A stretch of DNA of 64,000 nt from Lichenostomus cassidix (GCA_008360975.2 VLJF02000863.1:1-64000); one strand, 5' to 3'; shown: positions 22,226-34,625, counted from the stretch's first letter. The notes: generated by a model from the letters alone, not told the origin. A program made the numbers and translations.

Positions 22226-22350
22226 GGAGGTTTTATTGGGAATTTTATTGGGAATTTTATTGGGAATTTTATTGGGAATTTTATGGGAATTTTATTGGGA
22301 ATTTTATTGGGAATTTTATTGGGAATTTTATGGGAATTTTATTGGGAATT
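22226..22350. repeat. GGGAATTTTATT 12-bp tandem repeat
   Basis: About ten nearly perfect 12-bp units, two of them shortened to 10 bp. It immediately follows the poly(A) region. Confidence 0.95.
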
Positions 22351-22514
22351 TCTCCTCTTGAAAAGCTCTTTGTGGTTTTTTGAAGTCCTTTTTTCGGCTG
22401 GGAGGGAAATGAGGGAAAAAATGGGAATTTCTGAGGGTTTTGGGGGAATTTTGGGGTTTTTTGGGGTTTTTGGGAGGGTTTGGGGTTGGAGAGGAAATTG
22501 GGAATTTGGGATTT

Positions 22515-23350
22515 TATAAAGTTGGTTTTTATTATTATTGTTGTTGTTTTCATTATTATAATTGTCATTATTTTTATTTTATTTTATTTTATTTTATTTT
22601 CCATTCTATTCTATCTTGGTCTATTTTATTTTATTATTTTATTTTATTATTTTATTTTATTTCATTTCTTTTTTTCTATTTTATTCTATGTTATTCATTT
22701 TATTCTGTTTTATTCTATTCTATTTTATTATTTTATTCTGTTCTATTTATTATTTTATTCGATTTTATTCTATTTTACCCTATTTTATATTTATTATTGT
22801 ATATTATTTTATTTTATATTACTTTATTTTATTCTATTTTATTTTATTCTATTTCATTCTATTTTATTCTATTTATTTTATTCTATTTCATTTTATTCTA
22901 TTTTATTCTATTCTATTTCATTCTATTCTTATTCTCATTTTATTCTATTCTATTTTATTTCACTCTATTCTATTCTATTCCACTTTAATGTTTTCTTTTC
23001 TATTATTGTTATTATTATTATTATTATCATTATTATCTTCATTATTATTATTATCATCATTACCATCATCGTTATTCTATTTTTAATTTTTACTTTTATT
23101 TTATTAGTATTTTATTCGTATCTTATTAGTATTTTATTCGTATCCTGTTAGTATTTCACTTTATTTCATTTTCTTTTTTATTTTGTTTTATTTTATATTT
23201 TATATTTTATATTTTATATTTTATACATTTTATTTTCTATTTTTGCATTTTATCTTATTTTATTTTATGTTATTTTATGTTATTTTTTAGATTTTATGTT
23301 ATTATTTTCTTCTATTTTCTATTATTGTTATTAATTATCATTATTATTAT
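22515..23350. repeat. TTTTA/TTCTA pentanucleotide microsatellite
   Basis: Some 800 bp of ATTTT, ATTCT and ATT units, with ATTATT and ATCATT stretches at 22521-22570 and 23000-23080. Hydrophobic frames (FILFYFIL) are artefacts. Confidence 0.9.
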
Positions 23351-26100
23351 CCTCATCCCACAAATCCCAGCAAATTCACCTCCAACCAATTTTTCCAATT
23401 TTATTCCACTCATCCATTTTTTAATCCTTTTTTCCAGCCTTCCCACCTCCCAAAAACCCCAAAACCCACAAATCCCATTAAAATATCCCCAAAAACCCAT
23501 TTTAAAAATCCCCAAAAACCCTCAAATCCTAAAAAAGTCCCACAAATCGCTCAAATCCCGTTAAAAAACTCCCAAAAACTAAAAACCATTAAAAAAACCC
23601 AAAAACCCTCAAACCCATTAAAAAAATCCCAAAAAACCCACTAAAAAACCCCAAAAATCCCATTAAAAAACCCCCAAAAAAACCCAAAACCATTAAAAAA
23701 ACCCCAAAAAACCCATTAAAAAACCCCAAAAATCCCATTAAAAAATCCCCAAAAACCCCTCAAATCCCATTAAAAAAATCCCCAAAAAACCCATTAAGAA
23801 AACCCCAAAAAACCCTCAAATCCCATTAAAAAATCCCCAAAAAACCATCAAATCCCATTAAAAAAACCCAAAAAACCCATTAAAAAAACCCCAAAAAACC
23901 CATTTAAAAACAAAAACCCTTAAATCCCATTAAAAATCCCAAAAACCCCAAAAATCCATTAAAAATCCCCAAAAGCCCTCAAATCCCATTTAAAAATCCC
24001 CAAGGAACCCATTTAAAACCCAAAAAAGCCTTAAACCCCATTAAAAACCCAAAAAACCTCAAATCCCATTTTAAAGAAATCCCAAAAACCCAACAAACCC
24101 ATTAAAAAACTCCAAAAAACCCATTTGAAAAAACCCAAAAAACCCATTTTAAAAACTCCAAAAACCCCAAAAATCCCATTAAAAAATCCCATTAAAAACC
24201 CGAAAAACCCTCAAATCCCATTAAAAATCCCAAAACCTCAATTCCCATTTAAAAAAGCCAAAAAATAAAAAACATTAAAACCCAAAAACCCATTAGAGAA
24301 AATCAAAAAAACCCTCAAATCCCATTAAAAAAATTCCAAAAAACTGATATAAAAAAACCCCCAAAAAACCCTCAAATCCCATTAAATAAGTCCCCAAAAA
24401 CCCCATTAAAAAAACCTCAAATCCCATTTAAAAAACCCCAAAAAACCCTCAAATTCCATTTAAAAAAACCCAAAAAACCCATTTAAAAAAACCAAAAAAA
24501 CCCCTTAAATCCCATTAAAAAATCCCAAAAACCCTCAAATCCCATTAAAAAAACCCAAAAAACCCAAAAAACTCATTAAAAACCCAAAAAACCCTCAAAT
24601 CCCATTAAAAAATCCCATTAAAAAATCTCGAAAAACCCTCAAATCCCATTTTAAAAAAATCCAAAAACCCCAAACTCATTAAAAATCCCCAAAACCCATT
24701 AAAAACCCCAAAATCCCAAAAAACCCATTAAAAAACCCCCAAAAATCCTAAAATCCCATTAAAAAAATCCCAAAAACCCCAAAATCCCGTTAAAAAAATC
24801 CCCAAAAAACCCAAAATCCCCCCTCACATTAAAAAATCCAAAAACCCCAAAAACCATTAAAAAACCCCAAAAACCCCAAATCCCATTAAAAAAAACCCAA
24901 AAAACCCCCAAAACCCATTAAAAAATCCCAAAAAAAATCCCTCAAATCCCATTAAAAAAACCCCAAAAACCCCAAACCCATTAAAAATCCTAAACCCCAA
25001 AATTCTCCTACAGTCATGACAATTCAAATTCCCATTAAAAAACCACAAAAACCCTAAAACCTTAAACCCCAAAAAATTCAAAAACCAAAAACCACAAAAC
25101 CCAAAACCCCAAAATCCCATTAAAATCCCCAAAAACCAATAAAACTCAAATTCCACGAAAACCCCAAAACCCATTAAAACAAACCCTCAAATCCCAAAAA
25201 AACCCAAAACCTCAATCCCATTAAAATCCCATTAAAAACTTCGAAAAACCTCAAATCCCATTAAAAACTCAAAACCCATTAAAAACCAAAAACCATATAC
25301 AAAAATCCAAAAAATCCCTCAAATCTCATTAAAAACCTCAAAACAAACACAAGAAAATCCAAAACCCTCAAATCCCATTAAAATATCCTAAAACTATTTA
25401 AAACCTTAACCCATTAAAATCCCCCAAAAAACCCTCAAATCCCATTAAAAAAATCCCAAAAACCCCAAAATCCTCTCCTCACAGTCAAGGATAATTCAAA
25501 TTCCCATTAAAAAAATCCCATTAAAAAAATCCCAAAAACCTCAAACCCAATTAATAAAAAACCAAAACCCTCAAATCCCATTAAGAAAAACCCCAAAAAA
25601 CCCATTAAAAAATCAAAAAAAATCCTCAAATCTCATTAAAACATTAAAAATCCCAAAACCCTAAAAACCCCATTAAAAAACCAAAAACCCATTTTAAAAA
25701 AACCCAAAAACCCATTTTAAAAAACCCCAAAAACCCTTTAAACTCCCATTAAAATTCCCCCAAAAAACCCTCAAATCCCATTAAAAAAATCCCCAAAAAA
25801 CTCAAATCTCATTAAAAAAAACCCCAAAAAACCCATTAAAAAATCCCAAAAAACCCATTAAAAATCCCAAAAAACCCATTTAAAAAAACCCAAAAACCCC
25901 ATTTTAAAAAACCCAAAAAAACCTTAAATCCCATTAAAAATTCCCCCAAAAAACCCTCAAATCCCATTAAAAAAACCTCCAAAAATCCCCAAAATCCCAA
26001 AAAACCCCAAACTCTCTCCTCACAGTCAAGGATAATTCAAACCCCAAATACAAAGTCAAGTCCAGAAATAAAACCTAAAAAAAAAACCCAAAACAAGTTC
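23350..26100. repeat. Minisatellite CCCATTAAAAAACCCCAAAAA
   Basis: About 2.7 kb of 20-40 bp units combining CCCATTAAAAAA, CCCCAAAAA and CCCTCAAAT, with A-tracts recurring roughly every 10 bp. Three short islands with ACAGTCA(A/T)G and AATTCAAA, at 25004-25033, 25471-25501 and 26011-26040, interrupt it. No gene is seen. Confidence 0.9.
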
Positions 26101-26380
26101 AACTCCCAGGAAACCCCAAAGTCACTTTTTCCCATTTTTTGGGTTTTTTTTGAGGTTTTTTGTTGGTTTTTTGTTGTTTTTCTGTGAAGAACAAAAGGAA
26201 TTTGGTGTGAAAAACTTCAGTTCCGGAAATTTGGGGAGGAGGAGGAGATTTGGGGGAAATTCCGGTTTTTTTTGGGGATTTTATGGGGTTTGGGATGAGG
26301 GGGAGGGAGGGAGGGAGGGGTGGAGAAAAACAAAAAAAAAACCCAAAAAAAATCCCCAAAACCACCCAAAAAATCCCAAA
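26101..26380. other. Semi-unique spacer, nothing recognised
   Basis: T/G-rich then GGGA-rich sequence with GAAAAACTTCAGTTCCGGAA near 26209. No coding or RNA feature is recognised. Confidence 0.4.
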
Positions 26381-27870
26381 AATTCAATTTATTCCGTTTA
26401 ATTCACGAGTTGATTTCAAAATCTCATTTTCCATTTAAAAGCGATGATTTGGAATTATAAAAAAACCTAAAAAACCCTAAAAAACCCCCAAAAAACCCCA
26501 AAAAATCCCAAAAAATTCAATTTATTTCATTTAATTCACGCGGTGATTTGAAATTCTCATTTTCTGTTTAAAGGCGACGCTTTGAAATGATAAAAAACCT
26601 AAAAAAAACCCAAAAAAACCCCCCAAAAAATTCCCAAAAAATCCCAAAAAATTCAATTTATTCCATTTAATTCAGGCGGCGATTTGGAATTCTCATTTTC
26701 CCTTTAAAGGCGACGCTTTGAAATGATAAAAAACCCCAAAAAAACCCCCAAAAATTCAATTTATTCCACTTAATTCCTGCGGTGCTTTGAAATCCTCATT
26801 TTCTCTTTAAACACGATGTTATAAAATTACCAAAAACCCAAAAAATCACCCCAAAAAAACCCAAAAATTCAATTTATTCTGTTTAATTCTCTCGGTGTTG
26901 CAAAATCCTCATTTTCCCTTTAAACACGATGTTGTAAAATGACAAAAAAAACCCCAAAAAAACCCCAAAAAAACCCCAAAAAATTCAATTTATTCCGTTT
27001 AATTCACGTGGTGTTGGAAAATCCTCATTTTCCCTTTAAACGCAAAGCTGAGAAATGACAAAAAAAACCCAAAAAACCCCAAAAAAATTCAACTTATTCC
27101 ATTTAATTCATTCACTGTTGCAAAATCCTCATTTTCCCTTGAAATGCAAAGTTGTGAAATGACAAAAAAACTAACAAAAACCACCAAAAAATTCAATTTA
27201 TTCCATTTCACTCACGCGGTGCTTTGAAATTCTCATTTTCCCTTTAAAGGCGACGATTTGGAATGATAAAAAACCGAAAAAAAAACCCCCAAAAATTCGA
27301 TTTATTCCGTTTAATTCCCGAGGTGTTGCAAAATCCTCATTTTCCCTTTAAAGGCGACGCTTTGGAATGATAAAAAACCCCAAAAAAACCCAAAAAAAAT
27401 CCCCAAAAATTCAATTTATTCCATTTAATTCAGGTGATGTTGCAAAATCCTCATTTTCCCTTTGAATGCAACGCTTTGGAATGATAAAAAAACCCCAAAA
27501 AAACCCCAAAAAAACCCCAAAAAATTCAATTTATTCCATTTAATTCCTGCGGTGCTTTGAAATTCTCATTTTCTCTTTAAACACGATGTTATAAAATGAC
27601 CAAAAACCCAAAAAATCATCCCAAAGAAACCCAAAAATTCAATTTATTCTGTTTAATTTGCTCAGTGTTGCAAAATCCTCATTTTCCCTTTGAATGCAAC
27701 GCTTTGGAATGATAAAAACCCCAAAAAAACCCAAAAAAAAGCCCAAAAAATTCAATTTTTTCCATGTAATTCCTGCGGTGCTTTGAAATTCTCATTTTCC
27801 AATTAAACACAACGCTGTGAAATGACAAAAAAACCCCAAAAAACCCCCAAAAATCAAAAAAAATTCCCCA
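26380..27870. repeat. About 112-bp tandem array, 13 copies, homeodomain-site rich
   Basis: Thirteen copies begin with TTCAATTTATTCCATTTAAT (near 26385, 26516, 26655, 26755, 26868, 26985, 27090, 27195, 27296, 27409, 27524, 27640 and 27748). They continue through a variable CG-containing segment (CACGCGGTGCTTTGAAAT), then TCTCATTTTCCCTTTAAAGG and CGACGCTTTGAAATGATAAA. Unlike the simple minisatellites around it, the unit is complex and each copy carries TTTAATT and TTTAAA cores. It may derive from a former regulatory element. Confidence 0.9.
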
Positions 27871-27959
27871 AAAATCCCCAAAATCTCTTTGCCGGTGAAA
27901 TCTGATTTAAAAAAGGAATTTTTTTGATTTAAAAATTGGGAAAACTGATGGAAAATTGG

Positions 27960-28490
27960 GAAAAATGGGATTGAGGGAGAAGAGCTGCTGGAGTTATTTA
28001 TTTGTATTTTTATTTAATTTAATTTCTATTTATTTTAATTTCTATTTCTTTTAATTTTTATTTAATTTAATTTTTATTTATATTCATTTCTATTTATTTA
28101 AATTTCTATTTATTTAAATTTCTATTTATTTTCATTTCTATTATTTATTTTCATTTCTATTATTTATTTTCTTTTCATTTATTTAAATTTCTATTTCTTT
28201 TCATTTCTATTATTTATTTTCATTTCTATTATTTATTTTCATTTCTATTTATTTTCATTTCTATTATTTATTTTCATTTCTATTTATTTTCATTTCTATT
28301 ATTTATTTTCATTTCTATTTCTTTTAATTTTTATTTAATTTAATTTCTATTTATTTAAATTTCATTTCTATTTATTTTCATTTCCATTTATTTTAATTTC
28401 TATTTATTTTCATTTCTATTCATTTTCATTTCTATTTCTTTTCATTTCTATTTCTTTTCATTTCTATTTCTTTTCGCCGCTGGGCTCGGG
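27960..28490. repeat. ATTTATTTTCATTTCT microsatellite
   Basis: About 500 bp of ATTTCTATTTATTTTC-type units of 11-16 bp. It ends in a short GC-rich segment (CGCCGCTGGGCTCGGGCC, about 28476-28493). Confidence 0.9.
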
Positions 28491-28499
28491 CCTGAAATG

Positions 28500-29420
28500 G
28501 GAAATAAATGGAATTTTTAGGGAATTTTTTTGGGGGAAAAATGGGAATTTGGAGAGGATTTGGAAAGGATTTGGAAAAAGTGAGTTTTACTGTGGGGAAA
28601 AATCGAAATAAAGGGAAAAAAAGGGGAAAAAAGGGGAAAAAAAGGGAAAAAGGAGCTGAAAAAATAATTAAAAATCAAAGAAAAAAATCAAAGAAAAAGA
28701 TAAAAAAGATTGGGAGGAAAGAAAAAGAAAATAGAGAAAAATAAAAGGGAAAAAAATGGAAAAAAAGGGGAAAAAATTAAAATTTTTGGAAGGGAGAGGA
28801 GGGAAGGAAGGTCAAAAAAATTTAAAAAAGGAAAAGAAAAGGAAAAAAAGGAAATAAAAAGTTTTAAAAAGGTTGGAAAAAGTTTTTTGAAGGAGGAGAA
28901 AAGTAAAGGGGAAAAAAAGAGAGGAAAAAAGAGAGAAAAAAAGGAGAAAAAGGATTTTAAAATGTAAAAAAAAAGCAAAAAAAAAAGCCGAAAAAGGCCA
29001 AAAAAAGAAAAAAAATGAGGCGAAAAGTAAAAGGAAAAAAGAGAGAAAAAAAGGGAAAAAAGAATTTTAAAAAGTAAAAAGAAAGCAAAAAAAAGCAAAA
29101 AAAAAGCCAAAGAAAGAGGCGAAAAGTAGAAGGAAAAAAGAGAGAAAAAAAGGAGAAAATGAATTTTTAAAAGCAAAAAAAAAACCAAAAAAATAAAAAA
29201 AAAGCCGAAAAAAGGCCAAAAAATATTGGAAAAAGGCGAAAAAAGGGGGAAAAAAGAGAGGAAAAAAAAGGACAAAAAGAATTTTCAAAAGCCAAAAAAA
29301 GCCAAAAAAAGGTCAAAAAATATTTGAGAAAGGCGAAAAATAAAGGAAGGAAAAAGAGAGAAAAAAAAAAGGAGAAAAAGAATTTTCGAAAAGCCAAAAA
29401 ACCCATAAAAGGCCGAAAAC
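28500..29420. repeat. Polypurine array (AAAAAGCCAAAAAAAG units)
   Basis: Purine-rich units. From 28970 a longer repeat (GAGAGAAAAAAAGG, AATTTT, AAAGC and GCCAAAAAA blocks) recurs with a period of about 100 bp. No gene is seen. Confidence 0.85.
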
Positions 29421-29975
29421 AACCCCAAAACCTAAATAAAAAGGTCAAAAGAACAAACTAAAAACCTCAAAAAACCAAATAAAAAGCTCAAAAAACCCCC
29501 AAAATAAAAATAAAAATACCACAAAACCCCAAAACTCCCAAAAATCCCCCAAAAAATCCTAAAAACTCCCAAAATCCCCCAAAATCCCAAAATTCCAAAA
29601 TCCCAAAAATCAAAATCCCAAATCCCAAAACTCAAACCCCCAAAAACCCCCAAAAATCCCAAACCCCCCAAAATCCCCAAAAATCCCGAAAATCCCTAAA
29701 ATCCCCAAAACCCCCCAAAAACAAAAACTCCCAAAACCCCCAAAAACTCCCCAAAACCCCCAAAATCCCCAAAAAACCCAAAAATCCCCAAAAATCCCAA
29801 ACCCAAAAATCCCCAAAACTCCCCAAAAACCCCAAAATCCCCAAAAATTCCCCAAAAAATAAAACCCAAAATAATCCGAAAGAATCCCAAAAATCCCCCA
29901 AAATAAAAAAATCCAAAAAAACCCCCCAAAAAACCCCAAAAAAATCCCCAAAAAATCCCCAAAAATCAGTAACTA
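29420..29975. repeat. CCCCAAAAAT minisatellite
   Basis: Short units of 9-10 bp, CCCCAAAAAT and CCCAAAATC, with strong strand asymmetry (no G). The Gly/Phe/Trp-rich frames on the minus strand are artefacts. Confidence 0.9.
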
Positions 29976-29979
29976 TCCG

Positions 29980-30215
29980 CGGCTCCGGGAAGGCGATTTT
30001 GGGGTGAATTTGGGCTATTTTTGGGGTGTATTTTGGGGTATTTTTCGGCTCTCAGCAGCAGCAGCGGCGGCGGAAGTTGAGCACAAAGCGCCGCCGGCAG
30101 TCTAGACAGAGCAATAAACTCAATTAGCGTTAATTAGCTCCGTCTGGCCAAGGAGCTTCCCGCGCCGAGACAACAACAACCCGCCTCACCTCCCCGGGGA
30201 ATTTCTCTGTTATTC
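29980..30215. promoter_or_regulatory. Candidate conserved element between HOXC11 and HOXC10
   Basis: The clearest unique intergenic island. It has a CAGCAGCAGCGGCGGCGG stretch near 30055, then GTCTAGACAGAGCAATAAAC, CAATTAGCGTTAATTA at 30121-30136, GCTCCGTCTGGCCAAGGAGC (an imperfect hairpin) and CAACAACAACCCGCC. It holds multiple homeodomain cores, and its 16-bp motif is the inverted, 15/16 match of one at 2547-2562 upstream of HOXC11. Likely a Hox-cluster regulatory element by inference. Confidence 0.55.
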
Positions 30216-31575
30216 CCAGGTTTTCCCAGTTTTCCCAAATTTTCCCAATTTTTTCCCATTTTTTCCCCAATTTTTTGTCAATTTTTTCCCATTTTTTCCC
30301 TATTTTTTCCCTTTTTTTTTCCTATTTTTTGCCAATTTTTTCCCATTTTTTCCCCATTTTTTCCCCTTTTTTTCCATTTTTTCCCAGGTTTTCCCAATTT
30401 TTTCCCAATTTTTTCCCATTTTTTCCCTTTTTTTTCCTATTTTTTGCCAATTTTTCCCCATTTTTCCCCCTTTTTTCCATTTTTTTCCCAGGTTTTCCCA
30501 ATTTTTTCCCAATTTTTTCCCATTTTTTCCCAATTTTTTTCCTATTTTTTCCAATTTTTTCCGATTTTTTCCCATTTTTTCCCCATTTTTTCCCACTTTT
30601 TTCCAATTTTTTCCAATATTTTCCCCATTTTTTCCCATTGTCCCCCCTTTTTTCCCCATTTTTTCCCCTTTTTTTCCAGTTTTTCCCATTTTTTCCCATT
30701 TTTTCCCATTTTTTCCCAATTTTCCCCATTTTTTCCCCATTTTTTCCCATTTTTTTCCCTTTTTTCCCATTTTTTCCCCATTTTTTCTGACTTTTTTCCC
30801 TTTTTTTTTCCAATTTTTTCCCAATTTTTCCCCATTTTTTCCCCTTTCCCCCCATTTTCCCCCACGTTTTCCTTTTCCCAATTTTTTCCCATTTTCCCAT
30901 TTTTTCCAATTTTTTCCCATTTTTCCCTTTTTTTTTCCTATTTTTCCCATTTTCCCAATTTTCCCATTTTCCCCCCTTTTTTCCCCATTTTTTCCCTTTT
31001 TTTTCCATTTTTTCCCATTTTTTCCCATTTTTTTCCATTTTTTCCCAATTTTTCCCATTTTTCCCAATTTTTTCCCACTTTTCCCCTATTTTTTTCACAT
31101 TTTTTCCCACTTTTTTCCAATTTTTGCCCAATTTTTCCCAATTTTTTCCCCTTTTCCCCCATTTCCCCCCATTTTCCCCTACCTTTTTCCTTTTCCCACA
31201 TTTTTCCAATTTTTCCCATTTTTTGCCATTTTTTTCCCAATTTTTCCCTCTTTTTCCCCCAATTTTTCCCAATTTTTCCCAATTTTTTCACTATTTTTCC
31301 CCAATTTTTCACAATTTTTTCCTCATTTTCCCCCATTTTTTCTCATTTTTCCACTTTTCCCCATTTTTCCATATTTTCCCAATTTTTTCCCAATTTTTCC
31401 CAATTTATTCCCAATTTTTTCCTATTTTTTCCCAATTTTCCCCATTTTTTCCTCATTTTTCCCCACTTTTCCCCCTTTTTCCCAATTTTCCCCCATTTTT
31501 TCCCATTTTTTTCCCAATTTTCCCCAATTTTTCCCCATTTTTTCCATTTATTTCCCCATTTTCCCCAACGAAAAC
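30215..31575. repeat. Polypyrimidine array (CCCATTTTTT / CCCAATTTTT)
   Basis: 1.35 kb of 9-12 bp units of C3-4 and T4-6 with single A residues. The + strand has almost no G. Long frames on both strands are artefacts. Confidence 0.9.
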
Positions 31576-31579
31576 TCTC

Positions 31580-31925
31580 ATTTTCCGGAGTATTTTGGCT
31601 GATTTTGGGTTTATTTTGGGTATTTTTGGGTTTACTTTGGCTGATTTTGGGTTTATTTTGGGTTTATTTTGGCTATTTTGGGGCTTATTTTGGCTATTTT
31701 GGGTTTATTTTGGGTATTTTTTGGGTTTGTTTTGGCTATTTTTGGGTTTATTTTGGATATTTTGGGTTTATTTTGGCTGATTTTGGGTTTATTTTGGGTA
31801 TTTTTGGGTTTATTTTGGATATTTTGGGTTTATTTTGGCTGGTTTTGGGTTTATTTTGGCTGATTTTGGGTTTATTTTGGGTGTTTTTGGGTTTATTTCG
31901 GCTGATTTTGGGTGTTTTTCCTCCT
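31580..31925. repeat. 21-bp minisatellite TTTTGGGTTTATTTTGGCTGA
   Basis: About seventeen units of TTTTGGGTTTATTTTGGCTG with variants ending in GGTA or GATA. T-tracts recur every 10-11 bp. Confidence 0.92.
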
Positions 31926-31929
31926 CCCA

Positions 31930-33310
31930 CCTCGAGGGGCGAAAAGATCAGAAAATTTGGGTTAAAAAAGCGAATTTTATGGAGCGTGAGGAGTTTATGG
32001 CCTAAAGGTCATTCATGGAAAAAAACCCAAAAAATGGGAAAAAAAGGGAAAAAATGCAAACTTTGGGATGAATTTTGGGGCTAAAAACGACAAATTCGGG
32101 AGCGAAGAGAACTGGAGAGAAAAATCCTTTAAAAATCCCCAAAAAATGGGGAAAAAAATCAAAATATTCTCATTTTCCGTCCCAAAAAAGGGGAAAAAAA
32201 GGGAAAAAGGGGGGAAAAAACGGGAAAAAAAATCAAATTTTGGGATGAATTTTGGGGCTAAAAACAACAAATTCGGGAGCGACGAGAACTGGAGAGAAAC
32301 AGAATCAGCGGAAGGAGAGAAAAATCCTTAAAAAAACCAAAAAAATGGGAAAAAAATGGGAAAAAAATGGAAAAAAATCAAATTTTGGGATGAATTTTGG
32401 GGCTAAAACTAAGAATTTCTTCGGGAGAAAACAAAAAACCCTAAAAACGACTAAAAAAATTCAAAATATTCTCATTTTCCGCCCCAAAAATGGGCAAAAA
32501 AAGGGGAAAAAAGGAAACTTTGGGATGAATTTTGGGGCTAAAAACGAGAAATTCGGGAGCGAAGAGAATTGGAGAGAAACAGAATCAGCGGAAGGAGAGA
32601 AAAATCCTTAAAAAAACCCCAAAAAAAGGGAAAAAACGGGAAAAAAATCAAATTTTGGGATGAATTTTGGGGCTAAAAACAAGAATTTCTTCGGGAGAAA
32701 ACAAAAAAACCCAAAAAATGGCTAAAAAATTCAAAATATTCTCATTTTCAGCCCCAAAAAAAGGGGGAAAAATGAGAAAAAAAGGAAATTTGGGGATGAA
32801 TTTTGGGGCTAAAAACGACAAATTCGGGAGCGACGAGAACTGGAGAGAAAAATCCTTAAAAAAACCTAAAAAATGGGGAAAAAAATCAAAATATTGGCGT
32901 TTCCAGCCCCAAAAAAAAGGGAAAAAAAGGGGGAAAATGGGAAAAAAATCAAATTTTGGGATGAATTTTGGGGCTAAAACCAAGAATTTCTTCGGGAGAA
33001 AACAAAAAAAAAACCAAAAATGGCTAAAATTTCAAAATATTCTCATTTTCAGCCCCAAAAAAGGGGAAAAAAGGAAACTTTGGGATGAATTTTGGGGCTA
33101 AAACCAACAAATTCGGGAGCGACGAGAACTGGAGAGAAACAGAATCAGCGGAAGGAGAGAAAAATCCTTAAAAAAACCCAAAAAAATGGGAAAAAAATCA
33201 AATTTTGGGATGAATTTTGGGGCTAAAACTAAGAATTTCTTCAGGAGAAAACAAAAAAACCCTAAAAACGACTAAAAAAATTCAAAATATTCTCATTTTC
33301 GCCCCAAAAA
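31930..33310. repeat. About 145-bp array, 9 copies with two alternating forms
   Basis: Nine copies of TGGGATGAATTTTGGGGCTA, near 32066, 32243, 32387, 32523, 32657, 32795, 32957, 33083 and 33207. Each is followed either by CAAATTCGGGAGCGACGAGA with ACTGGAGAGAAACAG or by AAGAATTTCTTCGGGAGAAA. The two forms tend to alternate, indicating a higher-order duplication. Frames reading GMNFGAKNDKF are repeat by-products. Confidence 0.9.
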
Positions 33311-33324
33311 TGGGCAAAAAAAGG

Positions 33325-33425
33325 CGATTTTTGGTGTCTTTGACCTTCGGGGAGTCAAGGCCATCGCGGTTAACCCTTTCGGCGCCGCGGCACTTCCGCC
33401 CCTCCCCCCCCCGCGGAAATTGAGG
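33325..33425. promoter_or_regulatory. Candidate conserved GC-rich island
   Basis: About 100 bp of unique sequence with TTTGACCTTCGGGGAGTCAA, TCAAGGCCA at 33355-33363, CGCGGTTAACC and a GC-rich tail (GGCGCCGCGGCACTTCCGCC). The TGACCTT and TCAAGGCCA elements resemble nuclear-receptor half-sites. It is isolated between two minisatellites. Confidence 0.4.
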
Positions 33426-34625
33426 TTTTTTGGAGCCAAAAATGGGGAAATTCTGAAGGTTTTTGGGGTTTTGGGTGGAAAATTCGATGGTTTTGGGGTT
33501 TTGGAGCCCAAAATGGCTAAAAAAAAGGAATTTTCGCCCCAAAATGGCTAAAAAATCTGAATTTTGGACCAAAAATGGCTAAAAAAATCTGAATTTTTGA
33601 GCAAAAATGGCTAAAAAATCCGAATTTTGGACCAAAAATGGCTAAAAAAAGGGGAATTTTCACCCTAAAATGGCTAAAAAAAAGGGAATTTTTTTCCCTA
33701 AATGGCTAAAAAAATCCGAATTTTTGCCCTAAAATGATTTTAAAAAATCGGAATTTTCGCCCCAAAATGGCTCAAAAAATCGGAAATTTTGCCCCAAAAC
33801 GGCTAAAAAAAAGGGAATTTTTCCCCAAAATGGCTAAAAAAAAGGGAATTTTTGCCCTAAAATGACAAAAAAAAACCGAATTTTTGACCAAAAATCGCTA
33901 AAATATTCCAAATTTTCACCCTAAAATGGCTCAAAAATCCCAATTTCCCCCTAGAGTGGCTCAAAAAATGGGAATTTTTCCCCCTAAAATTACTAAAAAA
34001 AAGGGAATTTTCCCCTAAAATGACTAAAAAATTCAGAACTTTTGCCCCAAAATGGCTCAAAAAATCCGAAATTTCGCCCCAAAACGGCTAAAAAAAAGGG
34101 ATTTTCCCTAAAATGGCTAAAAAATTCAAATTTTTCCTCCGAAATGGTTTAAAAAATCCGAATTTTCGCCCCAAAAAGGCTCAAAAAATCCGAATTTCCC
34201 CAAAAAGGCTAAAAAAATCCGAATTTTCCCCCAAAATAGCTAAAAAAATCCGAATTTTGACCCTAAAATAGTTTAAAAATCCGAATTTTGGCCCCAAAAT
34301 GGCTAAAAAAAGGGGAATTTTTCCCCTAAAATGACTCAAAAATTCCAAATTTTCGCTCTAAAATGGCTCAAAAAATCCGAATTTGCTCCAAAATGGTTTA
34401 AAATCCGATTTTCCCCCAAATGGTTAAAAAAAATCCGAATTTTTCGCCCCAAAATGGCTAAAAAAAGGAATTTTTGCCCTAAAATGACTCAAAATTCCAA
34501 ATTTTCGCTCTAAAATGGCTCAAAACCTCCGAATTTTCCCCCAAAATGGTTAAAAAAAATCGAATTTTCCCAAAACGGTTAAAAAACTCCGAATTTTGGC
34601 CCCAAACGGTTAAAAAAAAGGGAAT
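33426..34625. repeat. Minisatellite AAAATGGCTAAAAAAATCCGAA
   Basis: About 35 units of 28-34 bp: AAAATGGCTAAAAAAATCCG followed by AATTTTCGCCCC. No gene is seen. Confidence 0.9.

Noticed and set aside
31930..33310. Repeated small protein GMNFGAKNDKFGSDENWRE
   Set aside because: Peptide repeat follows the 145-bp DNA unit but frames are broken by indels of non-multiples of three between copies, unlike the HOXC10 coding repeat.
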